Source: Glycine soja (lineage: Eukaryota; Streptophyta; Magnoliopsida; Fabales; Fabaceae). From it: a DNA stretch of 64,000 nt. Of this stretch, positions 1-12,738 are shown piece by piece. The stretch is from contig NC_041008.1 of assembly GCF_004193775.1 (NCBI RefSeq), forward strand, positions 43,123,136 through 43,187,135, in the 5' to 3' direction. Under the pieces are notes generated by a model. It had not been told where the DNA came from, made no database searches, and saw only the letters and a program-made list of their open reading frames with translations. A program made the translations under genes and the position numbers. Position 1 is the stretch's first letter; each line of letters opens with the position of its first letter.

Positions 1-931
1 AACTTTGGATTGGTGGCCAAGTCTGCTACTTAAATGTAGTGTACATGCCTTTTTTTTTGCCAACTTTGTGTTTGTATTGGTGGCCAAGTCTTCTACTTAA
101 ATTATTATAGGACGACATCATTCACATCTACTACGTTCCTTTATACAGACATAACACAAAGCACTATCAATGGCCTAAAACTTTGTGAACACATGTTTTT
201 TCAAAAGTCAACGGTCATTGTTTATTTCATGTAAAGTCTTACTTGATATATTCAAGTTTGTCATATATGACTTTGCATTCAAATATTTAATTTGTAGGCA
301 CTATTTGTCTTATTGTTTACATCGTGATCATGACATTCGTACTTGGACATTATACTGATCATCATCATAGGTACAAAACTTTTTGATAAACTTTTGATGC
401 TCATTTATATAAAAAACTTTATGCATGTAACCATCATGATGCAGATTGGAGTAGGGGTAGTTGTTGCTGTCTTCGGTCTGGTTTTTGCTTTTGGAGATTT
501 ATTTTCCATCAGGAAGGTATGCTCGCAAATTTAAACCAGACAATATATCTCATGTCCTGATACCATCACTCAATTCAATTGTTACATTTCCTTTACATTG
601 TATGGGCTGGTGTGTTTGTTTCTTGTGAAGGCACATCATTGTTAATTGCCCTTTAGTCTTGATTACAGTTTAAATTGGGATATGTTTATCTACCCCAAAA
701 AATGGGATATCTTGCAGTATTAGTCCCACTAAAGACAGTGTTGTGGTCAATAGTACGTTGTCTAAGGAGGATAAAGCTACTCTTCAAGTATGATTTCCAC
801 CCAATTATTGTTATCTTTTGGCAATCAGTAAGGCAGCAAAGGAACATAACCATTGAAGTCCATAAACTTTCAAGAGCCACAACATACATGATTGTGAACA
901 CTATGAATATGGGGTTATCAAAAAATATAGG
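1..931. other. Unassigned AT-rich sequence with a short direct repeat
   Basis: No gene is supported here. A motif reading GGTGGCCAAGTCTnCTACTT occurs twice, near 12-32 and 82-102. The sequence at about 370-410 (GTACAAAACTTTTTGATAAAC) resembles that at about 2484-2510, so the two sides of the LTR at 932-2001 may once have belonged to one repeat. The small reading frames have no recognisable protein features. Confidence 0.4.
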
Positions 932-2001
932 TGTGGATGTATATGTATGAAGGTTTTGATGATGCCAAAGACAGAAGCAACACAAGTTTACTTCAAGTTC
1001 AAATCAAGATCAAGTAAACAAAAGATCAAGAGAAAAGATACGCCTTAGTCTATTTTTGTTAAAAGAATCTCTTAATGATTGAAAAGGTTTGGCCACAAAA
1101 CATAATTTTAAATTAATTTTGAATTTTTTTTAATATTTTAACATTTATGGAAAAGGAATTTTTCCTCTGGTAATCGATTACCAGAAGCCAAATTATTTTT
1201 AAACAGCTTTTCAGGAAGTTTGAAATTTGAATTTTAAAAGTTGTAATTGATTACCATTTGTGTGTAATTGATTACTAGTAACAGAACTCCTGAAATTCAA
1301 ATGAAAAGTCATGACTCCTCATTTTGTAACTGTGTAATCGATTACCAAAGATATGTAATCGATTACCAGTGAGGAAATTTTAAAAATTGCTCTGAAAAGT
1401 CACATGCCTTCATAAGTTTTTGAAAAACCACCAAGGGCCTTTAAATATGTGACTTGTCTATGAAAATTTTTAGAACCTCATTGTCTTATTATCTGAAAAA
1501 CAAATCTTTGGCCAAACACTTGTAAACCAATTAAGGATTCTTCTAAGATCTTCAACTTGTATCATTTTTCTCTCAAAGAGAGAAAAAATTATGTACTTCT
1601 ATAAGAAAATTGTTGTGATCAAGAGGTTGTGTCTCTTGAATTGTGAGTTTCCTGAATACAAGGGAGAGGGATCCCTAGGTAGTTTAGAAGTTGTAAAAGA
1701 GTTTTGCAAGGATAGTGGAAATTTCGAGTGAGTTGCTTGAGGACTGGACGTAGGCACGGGAAGTGGCAAAACCAGTATAAATCGAGTTTGCAAATTCTCT
1801 CTTCCCTTATCTCATTTATATTATTGCAATCAATTTTTATCTTGCACGTTTAAAGAATATTGATTAAATTGATTGTTGCTTCTTCTTCTGCATATTAAAT
1901 CTATCATATATCATTTAAAGAGGGGATTAAAGTTTGTTAGTGGGAAAATTTTGAAATTTAATTCACCCCCCTCTTAAGTTATTGAGGCCACTTGTCCAAC
2001 A
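932..2001 (-). mobile_element. Probable solo LTR (copia-like), minus strand
   Basis: Read on the minus strand, this 1070-bp block starts TGTTGGACAAGTGGCC and ends in CA, as LTRs do. The flanks AATAGG-type (927-931, ATAGG) and 2002-2006 (ATAAG) match at 4 of 5 positions, consistent with an aged 5-bp target duplication. The block has no coding capacity. It contains several TAATCGATTA palindromes, including a perfect 18-bp one at 1167-1184. The same LTR head reappears on the plus strand at 45898. I see no second LTR, primer-binding site or internal domain, hence 'solo'. The lineage (SIRE-like copia) is a guess from the general style of the LTR. Confidence 0.6.
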
Positions 2002-3033
2002 ATAAGAAGAATAAATAAGTTTATTTTTGTTATGATTGATATTTATAGTTAGCTATATGATTATGCATCAGCATCGCATGCTTTTTGTCCCTACCAAATT
2101 ACATGAGACTAGGAGTTTGTGATTCTAACAAAAAAATTATAAACTCAGTTATTGGTTTTGAACAATAATTCAAATAATATCCAGAAGTTGTTGATTTCAA
2201 TGTTTCTAGCATATTTGGGGTGTTTTGACTTGCTTGGTTTTTGTGTTGAGCCTTGACTTCCTTGCTCCCACTCCAACCCAGCTTCACACTAGTTTATTGT
2301 TTGAATTGTTGGTAAGTTTGTCAATCAACTTTTGTATGTCACATGTTAGCAATGTGGTTAATGATTCATGTAGGTGGAGAAGTTTTATATCTAGTTTTTT
2401 TGGGAATGATGATTGATGTAGGTGGTCATTGAGTTCTTTATTGGATTGTTGCTCTGTTTTTGGATCGTGCTGCTCATCACACAGGTACAAATGTTTTTTG
2501 TAAACTTTTGATCTTGTTGTTCGTTACCTACGTTTTTATTACTTGTTCACTGCCATTAATGAGAATTGATATATGTTATACAAATTATGTTCATCATGAG
2601 TGAACCTTAAATTCCCGTTTGAGATTAAATACAATGATTCTTGCAGACAGTTTGCATTAATCACTGTATTAAATCTTGAATTATGCATTTGAACAGTTTG
2701 AGAGACTCATATTTTTATGGTAGATTCATGTGTTAAGGTTAAGATTATTTTGTTGAATTTGATGAAATTTTGGTACCATGCATTTCTAGTTGTTCTCTGA
2801 GTGTATACTTGATTGTTGGGGAATTAATCTCATCACTTTCATGTCATGTACTTGGAGATCAATGCGAAATGCTGCCGAAATTTTGTCAAATTAAACAAAA
2901 TAGACTTAACCTTGACGTATGAAGCTACCATAAAAAAATGTCTTCCTAAATGGGATAGGGCCACACCTATAATGAAAAAGTGATATTTTCATGGATCGAA
3001 TAACTTTGTAAGTATCACTGAGTTATTATTTAG
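2002..3033. other. Leader region upstream of the CACTA transposase remnant
   Basis: AT-rich sequence with no supported gene. It probably includes the 5' part of the CACTA element that starts coding at about 3034, but I found no CACTA-type terminal repeat in it. Confidence 0.3.
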
Positions 3034-5658
3034 ATGGATCAAAGTTGGATGAACAAAAGTCGCATAAGCCCTACATATGAGGAAGGGGTTGAAGAGTTCT
3101 TGCAATTTGCTTCTGAAAGAAGTCAATCGAATGGGGATGAAAATTTTTTTGTCCTTGTATAAATTGTTTGAACGGGAGACGACAAATATTGGATGACATA
3201 CAGGAGCATCTATTGTGTTATGGGATTAAGAAGAATTATACAATGTGGATATGACATGGTGAATTGACAGACATGCAGAATGGGTCCCAATCTAAATCGT
3301 TTGATGTAGAAATGAGAGATCACTTAGAGGATATGATTTGTGACCTTGGACAAGAGTCTTTTTAGCAAGCACATGTCCCTATGTATGATACATTACAAAT
3401 TGATTCAAAGAAGCTTTTGTATCCAGGGTGTAAGAATTCCTTGACGCTGTTGTCAGCGGTGTTAAGTCTGGTTAATGTGAAGGCCAAATATGGGTGGAGT
3501 AACAAAAGCTTTAGTTCACTTCTTCAAGTAGTGCACGATATGCTTCCAAAGGAAAACACGTTGCCTAAAAGTTACTATCAGGCCAAGAAGATACTGTGTC
3601 CGATGGGTATGGAGTATTAGAAGATTCATGCTTGCCCGAATGATTGCATACTGTACAGACATGAATTTCAAAAAATGCCTAAATGCCCTAGGTGTGGGGT
3701 ATCATGGTACAAAGTGAAAAATGATGATGAGTGTAGTAGTGATGAAAACTCAAAGAAAGGCCCCTCAACAAAGGTGTTGTAGTATTTTTCCATCATTCCA
3801 AGGTTTAAGCGTCTGTTTACTAATGGAGATTACGCAAAAGACCTTACATGGCATGCAAATGAGAGAAACTGTGATGGAATGCTCCGTCATCCGGCTGATT
3901 CCTCCCAATGGAAGAAGATTGATTGTTTGTATCCGGATTTCGGCAAAGAGACAAGAAATCTTAGGCTTGGATTAGCCACTGATGGAATGAATCCATATGG
4001 AAGTTTAAGAACTCAACACAGTTCGTGGCCAGTTTTGCTAGTAATTTACAATTTGCCTCCTTGGTTGTGCATGAAGAGAACATAAATGATGTTATCTATG
4101 ATGATATTGGGCCTAAGACAGCCAGGAAATGGCATCGATGTTTATCTTAGTCCCTTGATTGAAGACTTGACAAAGTTGTGGGACGAGGGGGTTTTCGTGT
4201 TTGATGGGTTTCGAAATGAGACTTTTCATTTGCGCGCAATGTTTTTTTGTACCATTAATGACTTTCCATCATATGGGACTTTGAGCAGTTATAGTGTTAA
4301 GGGCCATCGTGCATGCCCCATATGTGAAGAAGACACAAGTTACATACAACTGAAACATGGTAGAAAAAAAATCTACACTAGGCATTGACGTTTTCTAAAA
4401 CCTCATCACGCTTACCGGCGATTGAAAAAAGCATTTAATGGAAGTCAAGAGCATGAAATTGCATCAATTTTGTTAATTGGTGACCATGTTCTCTAGTGGG
4501 TTCAACACTTGAATACTATATTTGGAAAGACCCAAAAGAAGGAAAAAAAGTAAGACTTGCATATGGAAGGAAAGGTCGACTTTGTTTGATCTTCCGTACT
4601 GGTCTGATCTAGATGTTAGACATTGTATTGATGTTATGCATGTGGAGAAAAATGTATGTGATAGTGTCATTGGGACGCTCCTTAACATTCAAGGTAAGAT
4701 GAAAGATGGTTTGAATACTCGTTAAGATCTAGCGAAGATGGGTATACAAGTGCAGTTACATCCAATGTCTGATGGTAAAAAAATATACTTGCCTCCAGCT
4801 TGTCATACTTTGTCCAGAAAAGAGAAGATGAGTTTTTGTCAGTGTCTGTGCCGTGTCAAAGTCTCACAAGGATACTATTCAAATATTAAGAGCCTCGTAC
4901 AGTTGAAAGATCTAAAGTTGGTAGGCTTAAAGTCTCACGATTGCCACGTGTTGATGCAATAATTGTTAGCCGTGACCATACGAGATATTTTTCATAACAA
5001 AGTCAGGCTTGTCATAACTCGGATGTGCTTATTCTTCAATGCCATATGTAGCAAAGTCCTTGATCATGTCAAGTTAGATGAGCTGAAAAATGAGGCTGCT
5101 ATTATATTGTGTCAGTTAGAGATGTATTTTTCTCCTGCTTTCTTTGACATCATGGTTCACTTAATTTTTCATCTGGTCAGAGAAATCAAATGTTGTGTTC
5201 CTATTTATTTGCGGTGGATGTACCCGGTTGAGCGATACATAAAGATCTTTAAAGGGTATACCAAGAATCTACACCATCCAGAAGCATCTATTGTGGAAAG
5301 GTACATTGCAGAAGAAGCCATTGAATTTTGTTCAGAGTACATTCAAAAAGCAAAACCTATTGGGCTTCTCGAGTCTCAGCATGACGAAAGAGTGAGAGGT
5401 AAGGGTTTAAGAGGACTGCATGTTATCACTCCAAGTGTAGAAGATTTGCAACAAGCTCATTTGTATATATTAAATAACAGTAATGAAGTTTTGCCATACA
5501 TACTTCACGATGAAGGTTTAGTGAAGGAAAGTAATCCAAAAATGTCGAAGAACAGGGTCTTGAAAGAGCATAACAAGACTTTCCTAAATTGTTTTAAAGA
5601 TACAATCTTTGCTGATGATAATGCTTCTGAAACATTAAGAAAGTTAGCATTAATGTAA
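3034..5658 (+). pseudogene. CACTA (En/Spm) transposase remnant
   Basis: This is a broken TPase of the CACTA DNA-transposon superfamily, which cuts and pastes elements ending in CACTA. The start at 3034 opens with MDxSWM, followed by Y..GV..F, the transposase-associated domain. A one-base shift near 3148 in a T run moves the Cys-rich part (PC..CLNG) into another frame. A TAG at 3362 interrupts it again. Pieces at 3381-3620, 3690-4085 and 4086-4388 match the transposase_21/tnp2 core (CPRCG; LGLATDGMNPYG; RACPIC). The last open piece (4963-5658, about 231 codons) carries the DUF4218 region with the W.YP.ER motif. Multiple stops and shifts make it non-functional. No terminal inverted repeats were found. 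Confidence 0.9.
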
Positions 5659-6962
5659 TTAAATATTTAATACTTAAATTCGAGACATTTTGATAAATCT
5701 CACATTAGTTGAACTAGGTATGCTTGATGGTAAATGACTATGTAATATAGTGTTTGTTCTTGTCAATTCCATGAGCTTGTTTAGCTGCTAGCTAGCCTCG
5801 TACCTGGATCAAACAACCAGACAGGTCAATTGCACTCAATTCCTTTACCATAATCGAAAGGTGTGAGATACATGCACGCATAGGGAAAGCAACTTAATTA
5901 TATTCAAACAACAATGAAAGGAAGTTTTAAGAGTTAAATTTCTGAGTTTATGCATTTGAGCATGCTTACCATGGAAGGAGGAAACATTGGCATGGCTGGA
6001 GGGCAGCTTAATGTAGAAGAAACAAAGAAAACAGGCTATTAAGGACATGACATCCAGAAGGGAAATGTCATGTCTTGATAATTCTGAACTAGGAGCACCA
6101 CAACTTTATTAGTTTTTCTAGTCGACCAGAGGATAACAGAGAAAGTAAATTGATTGGGCCATTGATTGGAATTATGATGTAGTGGTGGTGGGGCAGCATC
6201 ATTGTGGGTTGGAGTTGGAAATAATGTGTCTAGGAGAAAAATAATTGGCTTAATACACATGCAACTGAGGGTTTCTAGAAGTGACCTTTCCTCATATTCT
6301 TGTGAGTTGGGATGGAGGGTCTGTATCTGCCATTATTCCATGGCTTGTTGAGCAACAAGTAGCAAATATTCACATATGAAAAATATGAAGAATAGATTAA
6401 ATTTCTCAATCTAGGTTGAGAGAGAAGAATTCATACTTTTTAAAGCTTGGGTGTAATGTAGGTATTGTTTTAACTTAGATAAGTATAGGAGGCATATTAT
6501 GAGCACACTCTTGTTTGGTAGAGATGACTATTCCCTCTTGGCCACAGTCCTACAAGATTTAGGTAAGATTTTTGTCAGCGACATGGTGACTGAGTGATGC
6601 AGAAATCTCCTAGATAATTAAGGCCGAAAATCCCATAATTTTTGTAATCTCATAATGTCAAAATGGGGAATCAAACCGTTTGCAGTACATTGAGCCCACT
6701 TGGCCCAATCTCATGGGCACCATACCCTTGCCTCTCGCTAGCTAATTTAACCATCTTTTCCCTTATATATATATATGCTCCTTGAGAAAATCTAAACTAC
6801 TCAATGAGAGACTTTGAACTTTTTGAAATACTTCACAAGACACAACAACTTCACACAATTGATTAAGTGCTCGATGGTTACAAACACCCTAATAATATTT
6901 CTAATACACTTTATCCTATTTGTTAAAGAGTTTTTCAATGGTCAAGTACTAAAAATGAAAAT
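5659..6962. other. Intergenic sequence
   Basis: AT-rich DNA between the CACTA remnant and the copia element. I see no gene, repeat structure or RNA gene that I can support. It may include the 3' non-coding end of the CACTA element. Confidence 0.4.
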
Positions 6963-6967
6963 AGTTT

Positions 6968-7964
6968 TGTTAGGGATAAATATGTATGTCCAAGATCCAA
7001 TTCATCATGTTATCAATTTTAGTAAAGAATTATTCTTTATTTTATTATCATATATTTATTAAATTGTTAATTTGACAAGTCGTTGATTAAAATTAAAGAC
7101 TTGTTATCATGATAAGGATTATGATAATGAGAAATAAGTCATTTATAATTTTAATCTAAATTGTCCATGATTGTAGGATTATTGTAAATAAGACATTAAT
7201 AATCTGGATAGATCAATATATATGTAATGGTCGTTATTGAATAAAGGTTAATAGATCTCATTTATTAAATTGCATATATAAATGATGTATGTGTGGATGT
7301 CATCATTGAACTAACTCAATTGAGAATTCCTAATTGTTAATATTATCTTAATATGTCAATAGAAAGTTTTCAGGAAGCAATATAATAATGTCCTCTAACA
7401 TGAGATTATCATAGTAATTAACAAATTGTTTGTTATATTTTAATTTCGGACACCTAATGCCTTAGGGCACTAGTTGAATGTATATTGGATATGATTAAAT
7501 GCATGTAGAATTAATGATTAATCAAGAAGGAATTCATCAACTCTAATGAGTTTGAGCTCTATGATAGAATTAAGACATTGCTCAAGGCAATTGAATGAAA
7601 GGAGAAAAAAGTTTCATAAGTCATTCATAGACTAAATATAATGTGTTAACTTATTAGAGTTTGACAGTAATACTATACTCTAGAGTTAATCTTGAACTAT
7701 AAATGATGGAAAGAAATATTACATCAATCATATCATTTATTGGTTCTTGAAGGTAAAAGATGTTATTTCATGTTATCCGGACGTTAAGAGATTCGTCTCA
7801 ACGTGAATACACGTAGAGTTTTCACACTATTGATTAAAATTTTTGTTGCTTCAAGAGTTGATCAACAAGTACACATCAAGTATGTCGTATATTTCAATAT
7901 AATTTAAATACAAAATAGATCTTAATTATCCGATGTACATGTTTTGAACACTCTTTTTCCTTTA
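6968..7964 (+). repeat. 5' LTR of the copia element
   Basis: A 997-bp repeat of the sequence at 12739-14351. It is colinear with the 3' LTR up to about 7793 (GGACGTTAAGA), where the 3' LTR carries about 600 extra bases, and again from about 7794 to the end. Confidence 0.88.
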
Positions 7965-7980
7965 ATTGGTATGAGAGCTT
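7965..7980 (+). other. Primer-binding site, initiator-Met type
   Basis: ATTGGTATGAGAGCTT directly follows the LTR. It differs at one base from the usual copia primer-binding core TGGTATCAGAGC, complementary to the 3' end of initiator tRNA-Met. Confidence 0.75.
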
Positions 7981-9190
7981 AGTTCTTTTGTGTTTAAATT
8001 ATATTTACGAAACTATGACAAAGTTTTAAATTTTATTTGCTTGCACGTAATGCTTATTATGATTGTATGTGAGATTGTAAGGTTGTATAGTCTGGTCGGA
8101 TTAAAAATTGTTTTTTCTTACTTGTATAATTTTGTAGTCTATTATTACGTGTATATCTATTGAACCAGTGTGCATACTCGTTCTATGACATTGCTATATT
8201 AATCTTATAGTATACACGGTTGATAATTGGCATGAACAGTGCTTGCTACTTATATTTATTTTGTTTGCGATTAGAGAAAGCGTTTCAAGTGTGCATATTT
8301 CTTGCCATGCTTATATCCATTTATTTACGAATAGAATGAAGCGAAACATGTGCTGAGCATCTTCAAGGTTTTAATATTTTGAATTATAAATTTTATTTAT
8401 TTATTTAAACTTTTGAACCTTTGTTGTTATGATATGTTTTAGGAACAATTCAAATTGTTTGGAAATCTTGTTACGTGTCACTTTATCTTTATCTTATTAA
8501 TATTGTTTCAATTTATTTAGATATAATTAATATATATTTGTTAGATAAATATTGTGATCGTAACCGTGTACTACATGTTAGATATGCTTAGATCCAAATT
8601 ATTATTTTATTTGGTGTACATGATATGTATTAAGATATATATTTCTTTAGTATATATTGAATATATAATAGTAGATTAATTTTCACTTTCACATATTGAA
8701 AGGTTATACAAGTATAGATTAAAGATGTGAATTATAATATATTAAGATAATCTTTATTAGATGTAACATATTTTAAGTAGCTTTGAAGATGAAAACTATT
8801 GTCTTCAACATTTGCTATATAAATTGATGATTTTGATATAATTAAGTATATCAAATGTTAAAATCATGAAAACGTGTCAGATTAAATGTTAATGAATTCA
8901 TTCATTTGAAGTGAAATTATATTTTGTATAATTTATAGAATGATTAGGCTCGACACTTTTCATTGTGAAGTTGTTCATAAAGTATACATTTATATAGTGT
9001 GATATATTTGTTTAGATGCTTAGAAATTCTAAAATTAATATATCATGCTTTTTTATGTGAATATTTATTAAATATCTAGGGAGATATTTAAATTGATCTA
9101 TAGTTCATCATTGATACTGATTTGTGAAACATCACCTATACTAATATGTGTGAATTTTGATTGGTGATTTCTTTTCATGATTGCTATTAT

Positions 9191-9545
9191 ATTATATGAT
9201 TGTAATATATGGAGATATATTGTAGTATATAATTTATAGGGTTGTACCAAAATTTTGATTATTGTGATAAAAGTCAATAATATATGGTATTATGTCGATG
9301 ATATGATATATCCTTTTGATGATATACTTCTGCATAGAGATATTTTACTTATTGATTAAATTGTTATATCGTATTGATGATATACATAAAAAATTTATTA
9401 TATTATGTACATACAATATATATCATATATATTATATGATTACAAAATATATAGATATATTGTAGTATATAATTTACAGGATTGTATCAAGATTTTGATT
9501 ATTGTGATAAAAGTTAATAATATGTGATATTATATAGAGATATAT
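9191..9545 (+). repeat. Duplicated block of about 120 bp
   Basis: The stretch from ATTATATGATTGTAATATATGG (near 9191) through a run containing TTTTGATTATTGTGATAAAAG recurs from about 9431 with scattered substitutions. The copies start about 240 bp apart. Confidence 0.6.
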
Positions 9546-9601
9546 CGTAGACATTTGATTTATTGATTAAAAACAAAAAAGGACTTGTTTTTAAATAGGC
9601 T

Positions 9602-9815
9602 AATAGTTGACGGATAGAAATAAGAGAAAAGGTTTTATTTTAAATTTAAATATGTTAACAGTTGACAAATAGAAAGAAAAATGGATTTTGTTTTTAAGTT
9701 TAAATAGGCTAATAGTTGACACATAGGAAAAAAAGGATTTGATTTGAAATTTAAATATGTTAATAGCTAGTCAATAGAAACAAAAAATGATTTTTTTTTT
9801 AAATTTAAACATTAG
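9602..9815 (+). repeat. Tandem repeat, about 54-bp unit, four copies
   Basis: Units containing (A)AnAGTTGACnnATAGnAA and ending in AAATTTAAATA recur with GTTGAC at 9606, 9661 and 9715 and a diverged GCTAGTC at 9766. Spacing is therefore 51-55 bp. Confidence 0.75.
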
Positions 9816-10239
9816 ATAAGAACAAGACAGAGAATGCACATGAGTTTTTGGATGGTTAGGAAAAGAAGATTTTTATGTGTGCTATAAGAAGAGCCTTAGA
9901 TTGCATATTGAAAAAACATGCAATTACTTATTCTCTTGTTATCCTCTCAAAACAAAAGCACCAAATTTTGTCTAAGTTTTCTTTCTTTGTTCTGCTCGTC
10001 AAGAAAGTTGACAACAAAAGTTAATTCTATTCCAAACAACTAACATAGAAATAAGATTTTGAATGAAAATGATTTAATTTAAGTTGTATCCTGTCAATGA
10101 CTATAATAATATTATTTTAGGAGCAAAATTTTGTTTCTCCACATGTTGTTTATAGTATTTATAGAAATACATATGATGATATGTGTTTTATATGGTGATA
10201 TATTATCCAGTTTGTTTTATATATTAAATTGGTTAATTA

Positions 10240-10665
10240 CAAGAAATGATCAGAATATCAAGGAACTTGTGGTTTTAAAAATAAATTGGAGCATACGATG
10301 CAAATTGTTTTGATTTATTAATGACTTACACTAACGAGAGACTTGTAATTTGAAAATAAATTGGAGCATATGATGCAAACTATTTTGATTTATTTTATTA
10401 CAAGGAACGACTTGACTAACAAGAGACTTTCAATTTGAAAATAAATTGGAGCATATGATGCAAATTGTTTTCATTTATTTTATTATCAAGAATGACCTGA
10501 CTAACAAGAGACTTGTAATTTAAAAATAAATTGGAGCATGTGATGAAAATTATTTTTATTACAAGGAACGGCCTAAAAATCAGGAGACTTGTAGCTTAAA
10601 ATAAAAGCATGTGATGCAAGTTATCTATTTAATTAATAATAAGGAACGATCTGACAATCAGGTGA
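10240..10665 (+). repeat. Tandem repeat, 74-86-bp unit, about five copies
   Basis: The core ATAAATTGGAGCAT starts at 10281, 10357, 10441 and 10527, with a shortened copy at 10601. Between cores lie a GATGCAAA segment and an ACAAGGAACG..CTGACTAACAAGAGACTT segment. Units diverge by several bases each. The array is inside the copia element's non-coding interior. Confidence 0.8.
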
Positions 10666-11160
10666 CTTATAATTAATTAATATAGCTTGATATGTGAATT
10701 TTGAAATTATTTTTTATACTAAACATCTTGACTACCCAGGGGAGTATTAAATTTAATTTGTAGATACCAATAGGATTGACCTGACAACCAGGTACTTATT
10801 TGGTATGATTGTTTTTCTTTCAAAGTGTATGTGATACACCATATCTTAGAAAAATATATGTGATATATTTTTCCTTAGAATATGTTTGAGAAAATGACTT
10901 GACAACCAAGTGACTCATTCATAGTTTTAAGAAATTTCCCACTAAAAGAAATATTGAAACAAAAAAATTGGTTGGATCCAATTATGACGATTAGTATTGT
11001 TACCTAAGAATTGTTCTCATGCATAAGATGCTTAATATGCTAATTGACTACGAGAATCAAGTTACCTATGATCTTCTAGTAAGTTTATGTGCATATATGC
11101 ATTAGAAGTAGTAACTTATTTGCCAAATAAAGTTTCTACTAAATTAGTATCTACAACTCC

Positions 11161-12340
11161 ATATGTGATATGGAAAGGGCTAGAATGAATCTCAAACACA
11201 ACAAGGCTTGGGATTGTCTCACTTACATTAAGAGACTGCGAATAGATAAACTTGAGGCAATGCTTGAGAAATGTAGATTCATTGGGTATCCCAAAGAAAT
11301 TATGGGATATTGTTTAAACTAACCTTCTGACCATAAAATGTTTATGGCAAGAGGAGCTATATATTTTAGAAAGGAATTTCCTTGCAAGAGGAAGTCATGG
11401 AAAAGAAATTGAGCTTGATGAAACTCAATTAACCAATGAAACAACTCAGGACTATGAGATGAAAACTAAGATACATTAAATTAATGTTCTAAAGTTACCA
11501 CAAAGGTCATCACCTCCAACAATTGTGGTTCAAGAGCCAGCTACAATTCAAGATCAAGTTAATAAACCAATCTTAGAGCCAATTCAACAACCTATGAACC
11601 CAATGCATGAGCCTTCTAGAAAATTTACTTGAGTGCACTATACACCTGATTGATTAAACTTGATGGTCCTAGATGACACATCAAATGAGGTTTATCATGA
11701 TGATGATGATCCAAGAAGCTATGAGGAGGCTATGTAAAACTTGAATCGTAAGAAATGGCAAGAAGCTATGGAATTCAAAATAGAATCAATGAAGATCAAG
11801 AAAGTATGGACTTTAGTTGAAGCTTCAAAGGATATAAAACTAATTGGTTGTAAATGGGTTTAAAAGAAAAGGATTGGAGCAGATTTGAAGGTTGAACCTA
11901 CAAAGCTTGCCTTGTTACCAAGGGATAATGTCCAAAGGAAGGTATAGGTTGTGACAAAACTTTTCTCTAGTGGAAATGCTCAAATCAATTCAAATTCTTC
12001 TTGCTATAGTAGCATATTATGATAATGAAATATGAAATGGATGTAGAAAAGGGATTTTATTAATGGTGAGCTAAAATAAGATGTGTATATGACACAACCT
12101 AAGAGATTCACATCCTTGTCTGATCATAATAAAGTCTACAAGTTTCAATGATTCATTTATGGATTGAAACAAGTGTGTAGAAGTTGAAGCATTCATTTTA
12201 ACATAATAATTGAATGGTTCAATCTTGTTAGCTATGAAGAATAACTTTGTGAGTCCAAAACATTAGGGAGAAACAACCTACATTTTAGAAATAAAAGTTT
12301 ATTGAGATAGATCTAGAAGGTTGCTTGGTGTCTCCCAATC
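11161..12340 (+). pseudogene. Copia pol remnant (integrase tail to reverse transcriptase)
   Basis: Conceptual pieces across several frames follow copia order. A stretch before the RT ends in YTPD, and DDPRSYEEAM precedes KKWQEAM at about 11700-11770. The RT entry WTLVEASKDIKLIGCKWV follows at about 11810-11860. Later come MDV-like and AFLNG-like fragments near 12040, a YGLKQ-like fragment near 12160, and a final ..RYINTILKRY piece near 12340. Stops and frameshifts are frequent. The catalytic YVDD region is not visible, so a segment is probably deleted. Confidence 0.75.
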
Positions 12341-12727
12341 TAGGTACATTAATACCATCCTAAAGAGGTATACCATGGAAACTGCAAAAGTGACTATTTG
12401 CCAATAGGAATTGGAGTTACTCTCGGTATGGAGGATTGCCCTAAAACTCATGAAGTGAGAGAATACATAACTAAAGTAGCATATGCTAGCATAGTGGAAG
12501 TTATTGTATATGACATGATTTTAATCTCATTTAAGCACTAGGTGTAACAAGTTGATAACAAGAAAGTCTTGGTGGGGAGCATTGAAAGTGAGTAAGACCA
12601 TTTTTAAGTACTTAAGAAGAACTAAAATTTGTGGCTCATTATGGAGACTCAAAATTAAAAACAAAAGTAGTTTGATGAGCATAAGTTGGAATTAGTGATG
12701 GAATACATAAGTGATTGGCTCTAGTGT
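12341..12727 (+). other. Copia interior between RT remnant and 3' LTR
   Basis: Decayed sequence expected to derive from the RNase H end of pol. Only short matches to copia style are visible and no frame is open. Confidence 0.4.
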
Positions 12728-12738
12728 AAGTGGGAGAT
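12728..12738 (+). other. Polypurine tract of the copia element
   Basis: AAGTGGGAGAT immediately precedes the 3' LTR, the usual copia plus-strand primer layout. Confidence 0.75.

Larger units (their letters stand above)
7981..11160 (+). other. Non-coding interior of the copia element
   Basis: About 3.2 kb of very AT-rich sequence stands where gag and the first part of pol would be. I recognise no gag or integrase motif. It holds a duplicated 120-bp block (about 9190-9310 and 9430-9545) and two tandem arrays listed separately. Either gag has decayed beyond recognition or other sequence has replaced it. Confidence 0.5.
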
